Below are positions 34,817 through 44,222 of a stretch of 64,000 bases of DNA, piece by piece. Numbering within the stretch: position 1 is the stretch's first letter; every line of letters starts with the position of its first letter. Source of the stretch: Pasteurella sp049941595. GTDB taxonomy: Bacteria > Pseudomonadota > Gammaproteobacteria > Enterobacterales > Pasteurellaceae. Both the position numbers and the translations under genes were made by a program. The stretch spans positions 255,724 to 319,723 of the forward strand of contig JBNFNA010000005.1 of NCBI GenBank assembly GCA_049941595.1, in the 5' to 3' direction. The notes beneath the pieces were generated by a model. The model saw only the letters and a program-made list of their open reading frames with translations. It ran no database searches and had not been told where the DNA came from.

Positions 34817-35269
34817 ATGAGCGATATTCAAATTGCCGTGCAAGAACAGCCTTTTGATCAAAATGCAGTGTATCGTTGGTTGTCTGAACAAAATTCAGTG
34901 GGAGCAACAGTCATTTTTGTGGGTAAAGTGCGTGATCTGAATTTAGGCGATGAAGTGTCTAGCCTGTATCTTGAGCATTATCCTGCAATGACTGAAAAGG
35001 CTTTAAAGGAAATTGTGACGCAAGCGAAAGCTCGTTGGGATATTCAACGAGTTTCAGTAATTCACCGAGTAGGGTTATTGCAAACTGGTGATGAAATCGT
35101 ATTAGTGGGCGTCAGTTCTGCACATCGTGGCGATGCTTACCAAGCCAACGAATTTATTATGGATTTTTTGAAAAGCAGAGCGCCGTTCTGGAAAAAAGAA
35201 CAAACGAATAAAGGTGAACGCTGGATTGAAAGTCGTGATAGCGATCAGGAAGCGTTAGAACGTTGGTGA
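34817..35269 (+). CDS. moaE: Molybdopterin synthase catalytic subunit MoaE
   Basis: 150 residues. Conserved blocks are GATVIFVGKVRD, IHRVGLL and the active-site stretch APFWKKE (the two lysines). It forms a heterotetramer with MoaD and adds two sulfurs to the precursor. moaB is absent from this operon, as expected for some gammaproteobacteria. Confidence 0.96.
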   Translation: MSDIQIAVQEQPFDQNAVYRWLSEQNSVGATVIFVGKVRDLNLGDEVSSLYLEHYPAMTEKALKEIVTQAKARWDIQRVSVIHRVGLLQTGDEIVLVGVSSAHRGDAYQANEFIMDFLKSRAPFWKKEQTNKGERWIESRDSDQEALERW

Positions 35270-35295
35270 CACGAGATAAAATAGAAAAATTCTCA

Positions 35296-35330
35296 AAAAA
35301 TAACCGCACTTTTAAAGTGCGGTTATTTAT
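35296..35330. terminator. Terminator made of a closely spaced inverted pair of uptake sequences (moaE / aspC)
   Basis: AATAACCGCACTTT pairs with AAAGTGCGGTTATT with almost no loop. It is shared by the convergent moa operon and the aminotransferase gene. Confidence 0.88.
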
Positions 35331-35343
35331 TATCGTCAGAAAA

Positions 35344-36534
35344 TTATAGTACTTTCACAATGCTTTCGCATAAGTAACGGATGTTATCTTCAGTGATACC
35401 CGCTACATTGATACGGCCAGAACGTACGGCATAAATAGCAAATTCGTCTTTCAAACGGTCCATTTGTTCTGGGTTTAAACCACAGAATGAGAACATACCA
35501 TTTTGGTCGATGATAAAGCTGAAATCACGATCTGCACCAAATTCTTTCAATAATTCTACAAATTGGCTACGCATTGTTTTAATACGATCACGCATTTCTG
35601 CTAATTCTTCCACCCATTCTTGGCGAAGTTGAGCATCTTTTAATACCATAGATACTGTAGTTGCACCGTGAGAAGCTGGGTTTGAGTACAAGGTACGAAT
35701 GATAGTTTTCACTTGAGTTAATGCTGTTGCTGCAATTTCTTCTGTTGCAGCCACTAAAGTGAATGCACCTACACGCTCATTATATAAGCCGAAGTTTTTC
35801 GAGTATGAGCTTGCAACCAATAATTCTTTGTGATTTTTCACGAAAGTACGTAAACCAAACGCATCTTCATCTAAGCCATTTGCAAAGCCTTGGTATGCGA
35901 AATCGAAGAGTGGCAACCAACCATTTTTCGCAGATAATTCTGCAAGTTGTTGCCATTGTTCAGCTGTTGGGTCAATACCCGTTGGGTTATGACAGCAGCC
36001 GTGTAGTAATACAACATCACCTTCCCCCGCATTGCTTAAATCAGCAATTAAATTATCCCAATCTAAGCATTTGTTTTCAGCATCATAATAACGGTATTCA
36101 CGAATCGTCATACCAACTGCTTTAAAAATCGCATTATGGTTTGGCCAAGTTGGTGTACTTATCCAAACATTTTGTGATTTTGTTTGACGTTTGATGAACT
36201 CAGCAGCGATACGTAACGCACCTGTACCACCTAAACTTTGTACAGTTTTCGCACGACCTTGTGTCACCACTTCAGAATCTGCACCAAATAATAATTCTTT
36301 TGTACGTGCATTAAATTCTGCCACACCATCAATTGCCAAATAGTTTTTGGTCATTTCAAGCTCAAACAAGCGTCTTTCCGCTTCTTTAACCGCTTTCATA
36401 ATAGGTGTGTTACCGTGAGCATCTTTATAAACACCAATTCCTAAATTGATTTTATTATCACGAGTTTCAGCTTTGAACGATTCGCCTAAGCCTAAAATCG
36501 GATCTGCGGGTGCTGCGGTAATATTTTCAAACAT
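35344..36534 (-). CDS. aspC: Aspartate / aromatic aminotransferase
   Basis: 396 residues of the class I PLP-dependent fold. The lysine that binds PLP is in SYSKNFGLYNERVGA, and the substrate-carboxylate arginine lies near the C-terminus. The N-terminus MFENITAAPADPILGL is typical of the AspC/TyrB branch. It interconverts aspartate or aromatic amino acids with their keto acids. Sequence alone does not separate AspC from TyrB; aspC is used because the neighbouring purK-purE matches the H. influenzae aspC locus as I recall it. Confidence 0.93.
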   Translation of the reverse strand: MFENITAAPADPILGLGESFKAETRDNKINLGIGVYKDAHGNTPIMKAVKEAERRLFELEMTKNYLAIDGVAEFNARTKELLFGADSEVVTQGRAKTVQSLGGTGALRIAAEFIKRQTKSQNVWISTPTWPNHNAIFKAVGMTIREYRYYDAENKCLDWDNLIADLSNAGEGDVVLLHGCCHNPTGIDPTAEQWQQLAELSAKNGWLPLFDFAYQGFANGLDEDAFGLRTFVKNHKELLVASSYSKNFGLYNERVGAFTLVAATEEIAATALTQVKTIIRTLYSNPASHGATTVSMVLKDAQLRQEWVEELAEMRDRIKTMRSQFVELLKEFGADRDFSFIIDQNGMFSFCGLNPEQMDRLKDEFAIYAVRSGRINVAGITEDNIRYLCESIVKVL

Positions 36535-36677
36535 AATTAAATCCTTACATTGTTGTGTTTAGTCATAGTGAGCTAGTTATACTGCACGAGGCAAATATTA
36601 TCAAGCTCGAATCAAAGGAATTTAAAAATTAATTCAGTTATTTAGATAATGTTTTAAAAATGCGGTAATAAATTGAA

Positions 36678-37766
36678 TTATTTTAGTTTTTCTACCGCCC
36701 AATTTAAACCAGATTGATAATCATCAGGTAACTCTTTACGTAATTTTTGAAGTAGCGAAATTAACACTTGTGTATCGGGGTGAGTTAAATTGATATGTCC
36801 GACTTTACGCCCCGGACGAACCTCTTTGCCGTACCAGTGTAGCTGGCTGAATGGGGTATTCAACCATTGAACATTATGCTCAGTGCCGATTAAATTCACC
36901 ATTACACTCGGTGCAATCGGTTGTAGTTCTGGCGTTGGTAAGTCTAATAATGCACGTAAATGTAATTCAAATTGGCTAATAGAGCAGCCTAATTGCGTCC
37001 AGTGACCACTATTATGAACACGTGGTGCAAGTTCATTAATTAATAATTGATCACCCACAACAAAACATTCCATCGCCATTACACCAACATAATCTAGCTT
37101 ATGCATAATTTTGCCTAACATCGCTTCAGCTTGTAGTTGCTGTTGTGCTTGTTGAGGGAAATTGGTATCAACGACGCTATAATGTAAAATGCCGTTTTGC
37201 TGTAAATTGTGCGTGACTGGATAAAAACGTGTTTCACCATTTCTAAAACGTGCGCCTACGATAGACACTTCGTAATCGAATGGAATAAATTTTTCAGCGA
37301 TAGTTTCGCCATATAAGTCTTGTGTAATGACTTGGGTATTGGTTTGATCCACAATCCATTGACCACGACCGTCATAACCGCCCATACGGCGTTTTACAAC
37401 TACTTTTTCGCCCACATCCGCAAAAACTTGTTGCCATTGATTTTCTTCTTTTAATAAGCACCAAGGTGAGGTTGGTAATGCTAATTCATCAAGCAATGAT
37501 TTTTGTGATAGACGATCAGCTAGGGTAGCAAATACGCTCTGATTCACAAAAAGTGAATGATTGCCTAACATTTCTGTTAAAGGTGTTTTTTCCCAACGTT
37601 CAATTTCTGCGGTAATAATACTGTCCTGTGGTAAATCAAAGACAGGTGCATCAAACGCAAGTGGCTGCACGTGAATATCTAACGGCGCACCAGCATAACG
37701 CAACATACGGCCAAGTTGACCATTTCCGAGAACATAAACAGTAGGGTATAAAGCACTTTTTTGCAT
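36678..37766 (-). CDS. purK: 5-(carboxyamino)imidazole ribonucleotide synthase PurK
   Basis: 362 residues with ATP-grasp architecture. The N-terminal VYVLGNGQLGRMLRYAGAPL and the ATP-grasp segment VVVKRRMGGYDGRGQW are visible, with INELAPRVHNSGHWT near the active site. It carboxylates AIR using ATP and bicarbonate in purine synthesis. It follows purE in the same direction after 63 bases that contain a GC-rich hairpin. Confidence 0.96.
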   Translation of the reverse strand: MQKSALYPTVYVLGNGQLGRMLRYAGAPLDIHVQPLAFDAPVFDLPQDSIITAEIERWEKTPLTEMLGNHSLFVNQSVFATLADRLSQKSLLDELALPTSPWCLLKEENQWQQVFADVGEKVVVKRRMGGYDGRGQWIVDQTNTQVITQDLYGETIAEKFIPFDYEVSIVGARFRNGETRFYPVTHNLQQNGILHYSVVDTNFPQQAQQQLQAEAMLGKIMHKLDYVGVMAMECFVVGDQLLINELAPRVHNSGHWTQLGCSISQFELHLRALLDLPTPELQPIAPSVMVNLIGTEHNVQWLNTPFSQLHWYGKEVRPGRKVGHINLTHPDTQVLISLLQKLRKELPDDYQSGLNWAVEKLK

Positions 37767-37801
37767 AAAATAAAAACCAGTTGGAAAAATTAAAAATAGA
37801 C

Positions 37802-37823
37802 AGGGCGAACAATCGTCCGCCCT
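37802..37823 (-). other. GC-rich intra-operon hairpin between purE and purK
   Basis: AGGGCG (37802-37807) pairs with CGCCCT (37818-37823) with two more pairs inside a mismatch. No T run follows, so it is more likely a processing or stability element than a terminator. Confidence 0.45.
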
Positions 37824-37829
37824 AAAACA

Positions 37830-38342
37830 TTATTGAACTCGTGGATCTGGATTGTCCAACACCACATTAGTTTGATTTTCTCTAAATTGTTTTAAGCGCT
37901 GTAAAAGTGAGCTATCAAACGCTGCTAAAATTTGAGCGGCTAGCAAACCTGCATTTGCTGCACCAGCGGGGCCAATCGCTAATGTGCCCACAGGAATACC
38001 TTTTGGCATTTGTACGATCGAATAAAGACTATCCACACCACTTAACATTGAGCTTTTTACGGGTACACCCAACACTGGCACTAAGGTTTTTGCTGCAATC
38101 ATTCCAGGTAAATGTGCTGCACCGCCTGCACCTGCAATAATCACTTTATAACCTTTTTCGACCGCACTTTCTGCAAAACTAAAGAGTTTGTCTGGGGTAC
38201 GGTGTGCCGAAACGATCTCAACGTGATAAGGCACTTGTAATTCATCAAGAATTTGAGTGGCTTCTTGCATTGTTGACCAATCGCTTTTTGAACCCATCAC
38301 AATGGCAATTTGAGGTTGTGTTGGAGAGGTGGTGTGTAACAT
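37830..38342 (-). CDS. purE: N5-carboxyaminoimidazole ribonucleotide mutase PurE
   Basis: 170 residues from the ATG at 38342, preceded by AAGGA; a longer frame starts 21 bases upstream without such a site. Class I PurE motifs are IVMGSKSDW, SAHRTPDKL and GAGGAAHLPGMIAA. It moves the carboxyl group made by PurK onto carbon. First gene of purEK, with a PurR operator about 60 bases upstream. Confidence 0.97.
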   Translation of the reverse strand: MLHTTSPTQPQIAIVMGSKSDWSTMQEATQILDELQVPYHVEIVSAHRTPDKLFSFAESAVEKGYKVIIAGAGGAAHLPGMIAAKTLVPVLGVPVKSSMLSGVDSLYSIVQMPKGIPVGTLAIGPAGAANAGLLAAQILAAFDSSLLQRLKQFRENQTNVVLDNPDPRVQ

Positions 38343-38401
38343 TTTTTTCCTTATTAAATCCAAAAATAAAAACGTGCGTAGAATAGCACACTATAAGCAA
38401 T

Positions 38402-38417
38402 AAGCAAACGTTTGCTT
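38402..38417. promoter_or_regulatory. PurR operator
   Basis: AAGCAAACGTTTGCTT is a perfect 16-base palindrome matching the PurR consensus (ACGCAAACGTTTGCGT) at the core. It lies upstream of purE, as in E. coli, and between purE and the divergent pepN. It should repress purEK when hypoxanthine or guanine is plentiful. Confidence 0.9.
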
Positions 38418-38521
38418 GGCGTTTGATTAAGGTTTGACAAGATAAAATCTGATTGCAACTTGGGGTATAAAGTCATATCCTAATCAAGTTTTTCAGTTCG
38501 AAAAAAGAAATAGGTTTTTTT

Positions 38522-41131
38522 ATGCAAGCTAAAGCAAAATATAGAAAAGATTATAAAGCGCCTGATTTCACTGTCAGCAATATTTTCCTTGATTTTCAAC
38601 TCAATCCTAAGAAAACAATCGTTACCGCAACTAGCCAGTATGAACGTTTAAATCCAGAAGCAAAAACATTACGTTTAGACGGGCACAGTTTCCAGTTTTC
38701 GACCATTAAATTAAATGGCAAAGATTTCAAACAATTTAATCAAGATAGCGAAAGTTTAACTTTAGATTTAAGCCAATTAAAAGACAATCAGTTTGAATTA
38801 GAGATTGTGACAATCCTGAAACCTGAAAAAAATACGTCATTACAAGGCTTATATCAATCAGGTGAGGGCATTTGTACTCAGTGTGAGGCTGAAGGTTTCC
38901 GTCAAATCACGTATATGCTCGACCGTCCAGATGTACTCGCGCGCTACACCACCAAAATTACGGCGGAAAAAAGCAAATATCCTTATTTATTATCAAATGG
39001 TAACCGTATTGCGAGCGGGGATTTGCCAGATGGTCGCCATTGGGTTGAATGGAATGACCCATTCCCGAAACCAAGCTATTTATTTGCTTTAGTGGCAGGG
39101 GATTTTGATCTATTAAAAGATACCTTTATCACGAAAAGTGGACGTGAAGTCGAACTCGAGCTTTATGTTGACCGTGGCAATTTAGATCGTGCGGATTGGG
39201 CAATGCAAAGTTTAAAACGCTCAATGAAATGGGACGAAGACCGCTTTGGTTTAGAATACGATTTGGATATTTATATGATCGTGGCGGTAGACTTCTTTAA
39301 TATGGGCGCAATGGAAAACAAAGGGTTAAATATTTTTAACTCAAAATTCGTGCTCGCCAACCCACAAACTGCCACTGATGAAGATTATTTAGCGGTTGAA
39401 AGCGTGATTGCACACGAATATTTCCACAACTGGACAGGTAACCGTATCACTTGTCGTGACTGGTTCCAGCTAAGTTTAAAAGAAGGTTTAACAGTTTTCC
39501 GTGATCAAGAGTTCACCTCTGATTTATGGTCACGTTCAGGCAAACGTATCGAAGATGTTCGTTTATTGCGTACAGCACAATTTGCCGAAGATGCAAGCCC
39601 AATGTCACATCCAATTCGTCCAGAAAAAGTCATTGAAATGAATAACTTCTATACGATGACAGTCTATGAAAAAGGGGCGGAAGTGATTCGTATGATGCAT
39701 ACGTTACTAGGTGAAGAAGGTTTCCAAAAAGGTATGCGTCTGTATGTGGAAGAACAAGACGGCAAAGCAGCAACCTGTGAAAACTTTGTTTCTGCAATGG
39801 AGCGTGCATCAGGCATTGATTTAAAGCAATTCCGTCATTGGTATAGTCAATCTGGCACGCCAGAATTAACGATTTCTGATAGCTATGACGAGCAAAGTGC
39901 GGTCTATTCTTTACAGGTTTCACAAATGACACCGCCAACTGCAGATCAAATGGAAAAAGTGAACTTACATATTCCATTAAAAATTGCTTTATATGACAAA
40001 TCTGGTACACCATTTGCGTTAGAAAATGAGGGCCAAGCGGTTAATCCGGTTTTAGATGTGAAACAAGCAGAGCAAACTTTCACTTTTACTAACATTAAGA
40101 GTAAGCCTGTGCCTGCATTGCTTTGTGATTTTTCTGCGCCAGTGAAATTAAATTATGAATACAGCACCGCACAATTAGTGACATTGCTGCGCCACGCAGA
40201 AAATCACTTTGTTCGTTGGGACGTTGCACAAATGTTGTATGCGATGGAGTTACGTCGTAACTTGACTCGTCACCAACAGGGTAAAACACTTGAGTTTTCC
40301 GCTGAAATCTTAGCAGAGTTGTATCAAGTGTTAGATAATTATCAACAAGACCCAGAACTCACTACACTCATTCTCACATTGCCGAAAGTCACTGAATTTG
40401 CAGAACTATTCAAAACTATCGACCCAGAAGGCATTACATTAGTGCGTGATTTTATGGTGCGTACCATTGCTGAAAGCCTAAAACAAACACTATTGAAAGT
40501 GTATAACGATATTCGTTTAGACGAATATCGTGTAACAGCTGAAGATATTGCATTGCGTGGTTTGCGTAATCTGTGTGTGAGCTACTTAGCTTATACCACT
40601 GTTGGCAACAATGTTGTGAACAAACATTATAGTTATGCCAACAATATGACGGACACGCTTGCGGCATTAAGTGCAGCGACTAAAGCACAATTGCCTTGTC
40701 GTGACAGCTTATTAGCAGACTTTGAAAATAAATGGCAGCACGATGGTTTAGTAATGGATAAATGGTTTGCGTTACAGGCGACACGCCCAGATGAAGATGT
40801 GTTGTCAAATGTAATGAAGTTAATGGATCACCCAAGTTTCAACTTCAACAACCCGAACCGTTTACGTGCATTAGTCTGCAGTTTCGCCAATCAAAACCTC
40901 AAAGCGTTCCACGCGATTGATGGCTCGGGTTATCGTTTCTTGACGGATATCCTTATTCGTTTAAATGAAAGCAATCCACAGGTTGCTTCTCGTTTAATTG
41001 AACCATTAATTCGTTTCTCCCGTTATGATGGTCAACGTCAAACGTTGATGAAACGTGGTTTAGAGCGTATAAGCGAACTAGAAAATGTTTCTCGTGATTT
41101 ATATGAGAAAATTGAAAAAGCCTTGCAATAA
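38522..41131 (+). CDS. pepN: Aminopeptidase N
   Basis: 869 residues, the M1 zinc metallopeptidase of E. coli type. The exopeptidase motif is GAMEN near residue 261. The zinc site is HEYFH (H298, E299, H302), with the third ligand about 20 residues later in LKEGLTVFRDQEF. It removes N-terminal residues from peptides in the cytoplasm. The start follows an A-rich stretch; ATG at 38522. It ends before an uptake-sequence terminator. Confidence 0.97.
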   Translation: MQAKAKYRKDYKAPDFTVSNIFLDFQLNPKKTIVTATSQYERLNPEAKTLRLDGHSFQFSTIKLNGKDFKQFNQDSESLTLDLSQLKDNQFELEIVTILKPEKNTSLQGLYQSGEGICTQCEAEGFRQITYMLDRPDVLARYTTKITAEKSKYPYLLSNGNRIASGDLPDGRHWVEWNDPFPKPSYLFALVAGDFDLLKDTFITKSGREVELELYVDRGNLDRADWAMQSLKRSMKWDEDRFGLEYDLDIYMIVAVDFFNMGAMENKGLNIFNSKFVLANPQTATDEDYLAVESVIAHEYFHNWTGNRITCRDWFQLSLKEGLTVFRDQEFTSDLWSRSGKRIEDVRLLRTAQFAEDASPMSHPIRPEKVIEMNNFYTMTVYEKGAEVIRMMHTLLGEEGFQKGMRLYVEEQDGKAATCENFVSAMERASGIDLKQFRHWYSQSGTPELTISDSYDEQSAVYSLQVSQMTPPTADQMEKVNLHIPLKIALYDKSGTPFALENEGQAVNPVLDVKQAEQTFTFTNIKSKPVPALLCDFSAPVKLNYEYSTAQLVTLLRHAENHFVRWDVAQMLYAMELRRNLTRHQQGKTLEFSAEILAELYQVLDNYQQDPELTTLILTLPKVTEFAELFKTIDPEGITLVRDFMVRTIAESLKQTLLKVYNDIRLDEYRVTAEDIALRGLRNLCVSYLAYTTVGNNVVNKHYSYANNMTDTLAALSAATKAQLPCRDSLLADFENKWQHDGLVMDKWFALQATRPDEDVLSNVMKLMDHPSFNFNNPNRLRALVCSFANQNLKAFHAIDGSGYRFLTDILIRLNESNPQVASRLIEPLIRFSRYDGQRQTLMKRGLERISELENVSRDLYEKIEKALQ

Positions 41132-41142
41132 TTCATAGCCAT

Positions 41143-41187
41143 AAAAGTGCGGTTAAAAAAGTAAACATTTTGACCGCACTTTTTTAT
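41143..41187 (+). terminator. Terminator made of an inverted pair of uptake sequences (pepN)
   Basis: AAAAGTGCGGT pairs with ACCGCACTTTT across a 21-base A/T-rich loop, followed by TTATT. Confidence 0.8.
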
Positions 41188-41303
41188 TAGCGGTTTCAAC
41201 TTAATTCACTCAAAATAATAGAATTTTTTCATTACTTTTTATCCCGAAAAGCGTATAATTCCGCGCGTATTCACAGTTAAACTATCCAGAGAGATAAACG
41301 AGT

Positions 41304-42323
41304 ATGTATTCATTAGTCCGTAAGGCACTTTTTTCCCTTGATGCTGAAAAAGCACACGATCTTACTATTCAAACGTTAAAAGTGATTGGTAAATCACCTT
41401 TAAATCCTATTTTAAAAACGATGTTAGCCTGTCCAGCAGGTTCTCCCAAAAATGTAATGGGGCTGCAATTTAAAAACCCTATTGGCTTAGCTGCAGGTGC
41501 GGATAAAAATGGGGAAGCGATTGACGGTTTTGGTGCAATGGGCTTTGGGTTTATTGAGGTTGGTACAGTGACTCCATTGGCGCAAGACGGTAACCCGAAA
41601 CCACGCCAATTCCGTTTACCTGAAGCAGAAGGCATTATTAATCGCAACGGTTTCAATAATTACGGCATTGATTATTTGATTGAAAATGTCAAACAAGCGA
41701 AATACGACGGGATTTTAGGCATCAATATTGGTAAAAATACCTTTACTAGTGTAGAAAACGGCAAAGCGGATTACATTTTCTGTTTAAATAAAGCCTATAA
41801 CTACGCCGATTACATCACAATCAACATTTCTTCTCCAAACTCACCGGGCTTGCGTCAATTACAATATGGTGATGCATTAGACGATTTATTACAAGGCGTG
41901 AAAGAAAGACAGCAAATTTTAACCCAGCAATATAATAAATATGTGCCAATTGCGGTGAAAATTGCGCCAGATTTAACTGAGGCTGAATTGGTGCAAATTG
42001 CTGATACGCTACAACGTCACAAAATGGATGGTGTGATTGCAACCAATACAACGATTTCACGTGATACGGTGAACGGTCTTAAAAATGCAGAACAACAAGG
42101 CGGGTTAAGTGGTAAGCCGTTACAACATAAAAGCACGGAAATTATCGCTCGTTTACATCAAGAGTTGAAAGACAACGTTCCAATTATTGGCAGTGGCGGA
42201 ATTGACAGCGTGCAAAATGCCAAAGAAAAAATCAATGCGGGCGCAGAATTATTACAGCTTTATTCAGGTTTGATTTATCACGGTCCAAACTTAATCAAAC
42301 AATTAGTTGAAGCCATCAAATAA
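41304..42323 (+). CDS. pyrD: Dihydroorotate dehydrogenase (quinone), class 2
   Basis: 339 residues. The N-terminal helical membrane-association segment (MYSLVRKALFSLDAEKAHDLT) marks class 2. The FMN barrel has NPIGLAAGADKNGEAI, INISSPNSPGLR with the catalytic serine, and GSGGIDS. It oxidises dihydroorotate to orotate with quinone at the inner membrane. A TATAAT lies about 45 bases upstream (41254-41259). rnm follows on the same strand. Confidence 0.97.
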   Translation: MYSLVRKALFSLDAEKAHDLTIQTLKVIGKSPLNPILKTMLACPAGSPKNVMGLQFKNPIGLAAGADKNGEAIDGFGAMGFGFIEVGTVTPLAQDGNPKPRQFRLPEAEGIINRNGFNNYGIDYLIENVKQAKYDGILGINIGKNTFTSVENGKADYIFCLNKAYNYADYITINISSPNSPGLRQLQYGDALDDLLQGVKERQQILTQQYNKYVPIAVKIAPDLTEAELVQIADTLQRHKMDGVIATNTTISRDTVNGLKNAEQQGGLSGKPLQHKSTEIIARLHQELKDNVPIIGSGGIDSVQNAKEKINAGAELLQLYSGLIYHGPNLIKQLVEAIK

Positions 42324-42341
42324 TTCGCCACAGTTATTCAT

Positions 42342-42382
42342 AAAGTGCGGAAAATTTCTCAAAAAATAACCGCACTTTTTAT
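42342..42382 (+). terminator. Uptake-sequence inverted pair between pyrD and rnm
   Basis: AAAGTGCGG pairs with CCGCACTTT, followed by TTATTT. It ends only about 14 bases before the rnm start codon, so it would separate pyrD from rnm or act as a partial terminator. Confidence 0.6.
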
Positions 42383-42395
42383 TTAGGAACAAAAA

Positions 42396-43235
42396 ATGAC
42401 AACAATTTATGACTTGCATTGCCACAGTACAGCCTCTGATGGTGTTTTATCGCCCACAGAAGTGGTGAGCAGAGCAGTTGAAAAAGGCGTGAATGTTCTG
42501 GCGCTTACCGATCACGATACAGTTTCAGGCATTGCTGAAGCAAAACAAGCTGCTAATCAACAAGGCATTCAATTAATCACTGGCGTAGAGATTTCAACAA
42601 ATTGGGAAAACCGTGCAATTCATATCGTTGGTTTAGGTTTTGATGAAAATTGTGAAAAAATGACCGCACTTTTGCATCAACAAGCGGAATTACGCCATCA
42701 GCGAGCTGTTGAAATCGGTGAAAAGCTAGCAAAAGTCGGTGTACTGAATGCCTTTGACGAAGCGAAAAAACTCGCCACGGGTGAAGTGACACGTGCCCAT
42801 TATGCACGTTTATTAGTACAAATTGGAAAAGTGGCCAATGAAAGTCAGGCATTTAAGAAATATCTATCGCAAGGTAAATCGTGCTATGTGAAGGCGCAAT
42901 GGAGTGATATTCCAACAGCAATTGAGACCATTCATCAAGCAGGTGGATTAGCGGTATTAGCGCATCCATTACGCTATACAATGACAGCAAAATGGGTGAA
43001 AAAACTGATCGCAGATTTTAAACAATGGGGCGGTGATGGCATTGAAGTATCTGGCTGTGGTCAAACGAAAGATCAACGATTGTTATTAGCCAAATGGGCA
43101 AAGGAAAATGAATTATTAAGCTCTATGGGTTCAGATTTTCATTTTCCTTGCGGTTGGATAGAGTTAGGTAAATCCTTACATTTACCTGATGGGTGTGAGC
43201 CTATTTGGGAGAAATTAACGGCTTACCAGTCTTAA
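42396..43235 (+). CDS. rnm: RNase AM (5'-3' exoribonuclease, PHP domain)
   Basis: 279 residues. PHP-domain metal-binding motifs are seen as YDLHCHSTASDG, LALTDHDT, GVEIS, LAHP and GSDFH. The E. coli homologue YciV (renamed Rnm) trims 5' ends of ribosomal RNAs and degrades short oligonucleotides. It lies after pyrD, the neighbourhood I recall for H. influenzae. Its stop codon overlaps by 4 bases the stop of the convergent LysR gene. Confidence 0.93.
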   Translation: MTTIYDLHCHSTASDGVLSPTEVVSRAVEKGVNVLALTDHDTVSGIAEAKQAANQQGIQLITGVEISTNWENRAIHIVGLGFDENCEKMTALLHQQAELRHQRAVEIGEKLAKVGVLNAFDEAKKLATGEVTRAHYARLLVQIGKVANESQAFKKYLSQGKSCYVKAQWSDIPTAIETIHQAGGLAVLAHPLRYTMTAKWVKKLIADFKQWGGDGIEVSGCGQTKDQRLLLAKWAKENELLSSMGSDFHFPCGWIELGKSLHLPDGCEPIWEKLTAYQS

Positions 43236-44125
43236 CAAAATTGGCGAAGTTTTAAATCTTGTAAAAATTCAATAAAAGCCTTAGTTTTGGCGGGCAAATG
43301 GCGTCGATGTGGATAAACCACATTAATATCAAGTGGTTGCTGTTTATAATCCACCAAAATTTCTACCAGTTCGCCATTTTTTAAGGCTTCTTGAATGAAA
43401 AAACTTGGTGTATTAATAATCCCTAAGCCAGTTTTCGCCATTTCCATTAAGGTCACACCATTATTACAAACCATTCTTGATTGCATTTTGACACGGCAAA
43501 GTTGTTCTTTTTGCTGAAATTCCCAATAAATTTGGTTGCCTCGTGCTTTATACAGTAAACAATGATGTTTGTGTAATTCTTCTGGTGTTTGTGGTGTACC
43601 ATTTTTCGCTAAATACTCAGGGGAGGCGACAATGTGCATTGACGCTGTGGCTATTTTCTTGGCTACTAACGAGCTGTCTTGTAAATGACCAATTCGCAAA
43701 GCCAGATCATAGCCTTCAGAAATTAAATCCATCATTCGATCATTAAAAGAAATGTCTATATGCAAATTGGGATGAGCTTTAATAAAAGAAGCAAGATTTG
43801 GCGTAATAAAAAGTAAACCAAAATCACGAGGCACAGAAATGGTTAAATTGCCTTGTAATGCAGTGGCTAATGAGCTAATACTTGATTCTGCATCTTCTAG
43901 CTCAACTAAAATTGGCTGGCAACGTTGATAATAAACAAGCCCGGCCTCGGTAGGTGAGATTTTTCGTGTGGTGCGTTGCAATAATCTGGTCTTGAGTTGC
44001 TCTTCAAGTTGGGCAACTAATTTACTTGCCATCGCCACAGAGATATTTTGCTGTGCAGCAGCCTGTGTAAAACTTTGTGTTTCGATGACTTTGCAAAAGA
44101 CAGAGATTGCATTGAGTTTGTCCAT
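43232..44125 (-). CDS. LysR-family transcriptional regulator
   Basis: 297 residues. The N-terminal winged helix-turn-helix reads FCKVIETQSFTQAAAQQNISVAMASKLVAQLEE split over helices 2 and 3, followed by TTRKISPTEAG. The co-inducer domain follows from about residue 90. This belongs to the CrgA/YafC-like group by look. It starts about 100 bases from the divergent topA; LysR proteins often regulate a divergent gene, but topA is housekeeping, so the target is unknown. Confidence 0.9.
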   Translation of the reverse strand: MDKLNAISVFCKVIETQSFTQAAAQQNISVAMASKLVAQLEEQLKTRLLQRTTRKISPTEAGLVYYQRCQPILVELEDAESSISSLATALQGNLTISVPRDFGLLFITPNLASFIKAHPNLHIDISFNDRMMDLISEGYDLALRIGHLQDSSLVAKKIATASMHIVASPEYLAKNGTPQTPEELHKHHCLLYKARGNQIYWEFQQKEQLCRVKMQSRMVCNNGVTLMEMAKTGLGIINTPSFFIQEALKNGELVEILVDYKQQPLDINVVYPHRRHLPAKTKAFIEFLQDLKLRQFC

Positions 44126-44222
44126 TTATGTGCCTTTTTTAAAAAAAGAGTTGACCTGCAAGCAGATAGTTAGCAATATAGCGACTATTTTATATAAGTT
44201 TGAGTAAATTGGGTAATAAATA

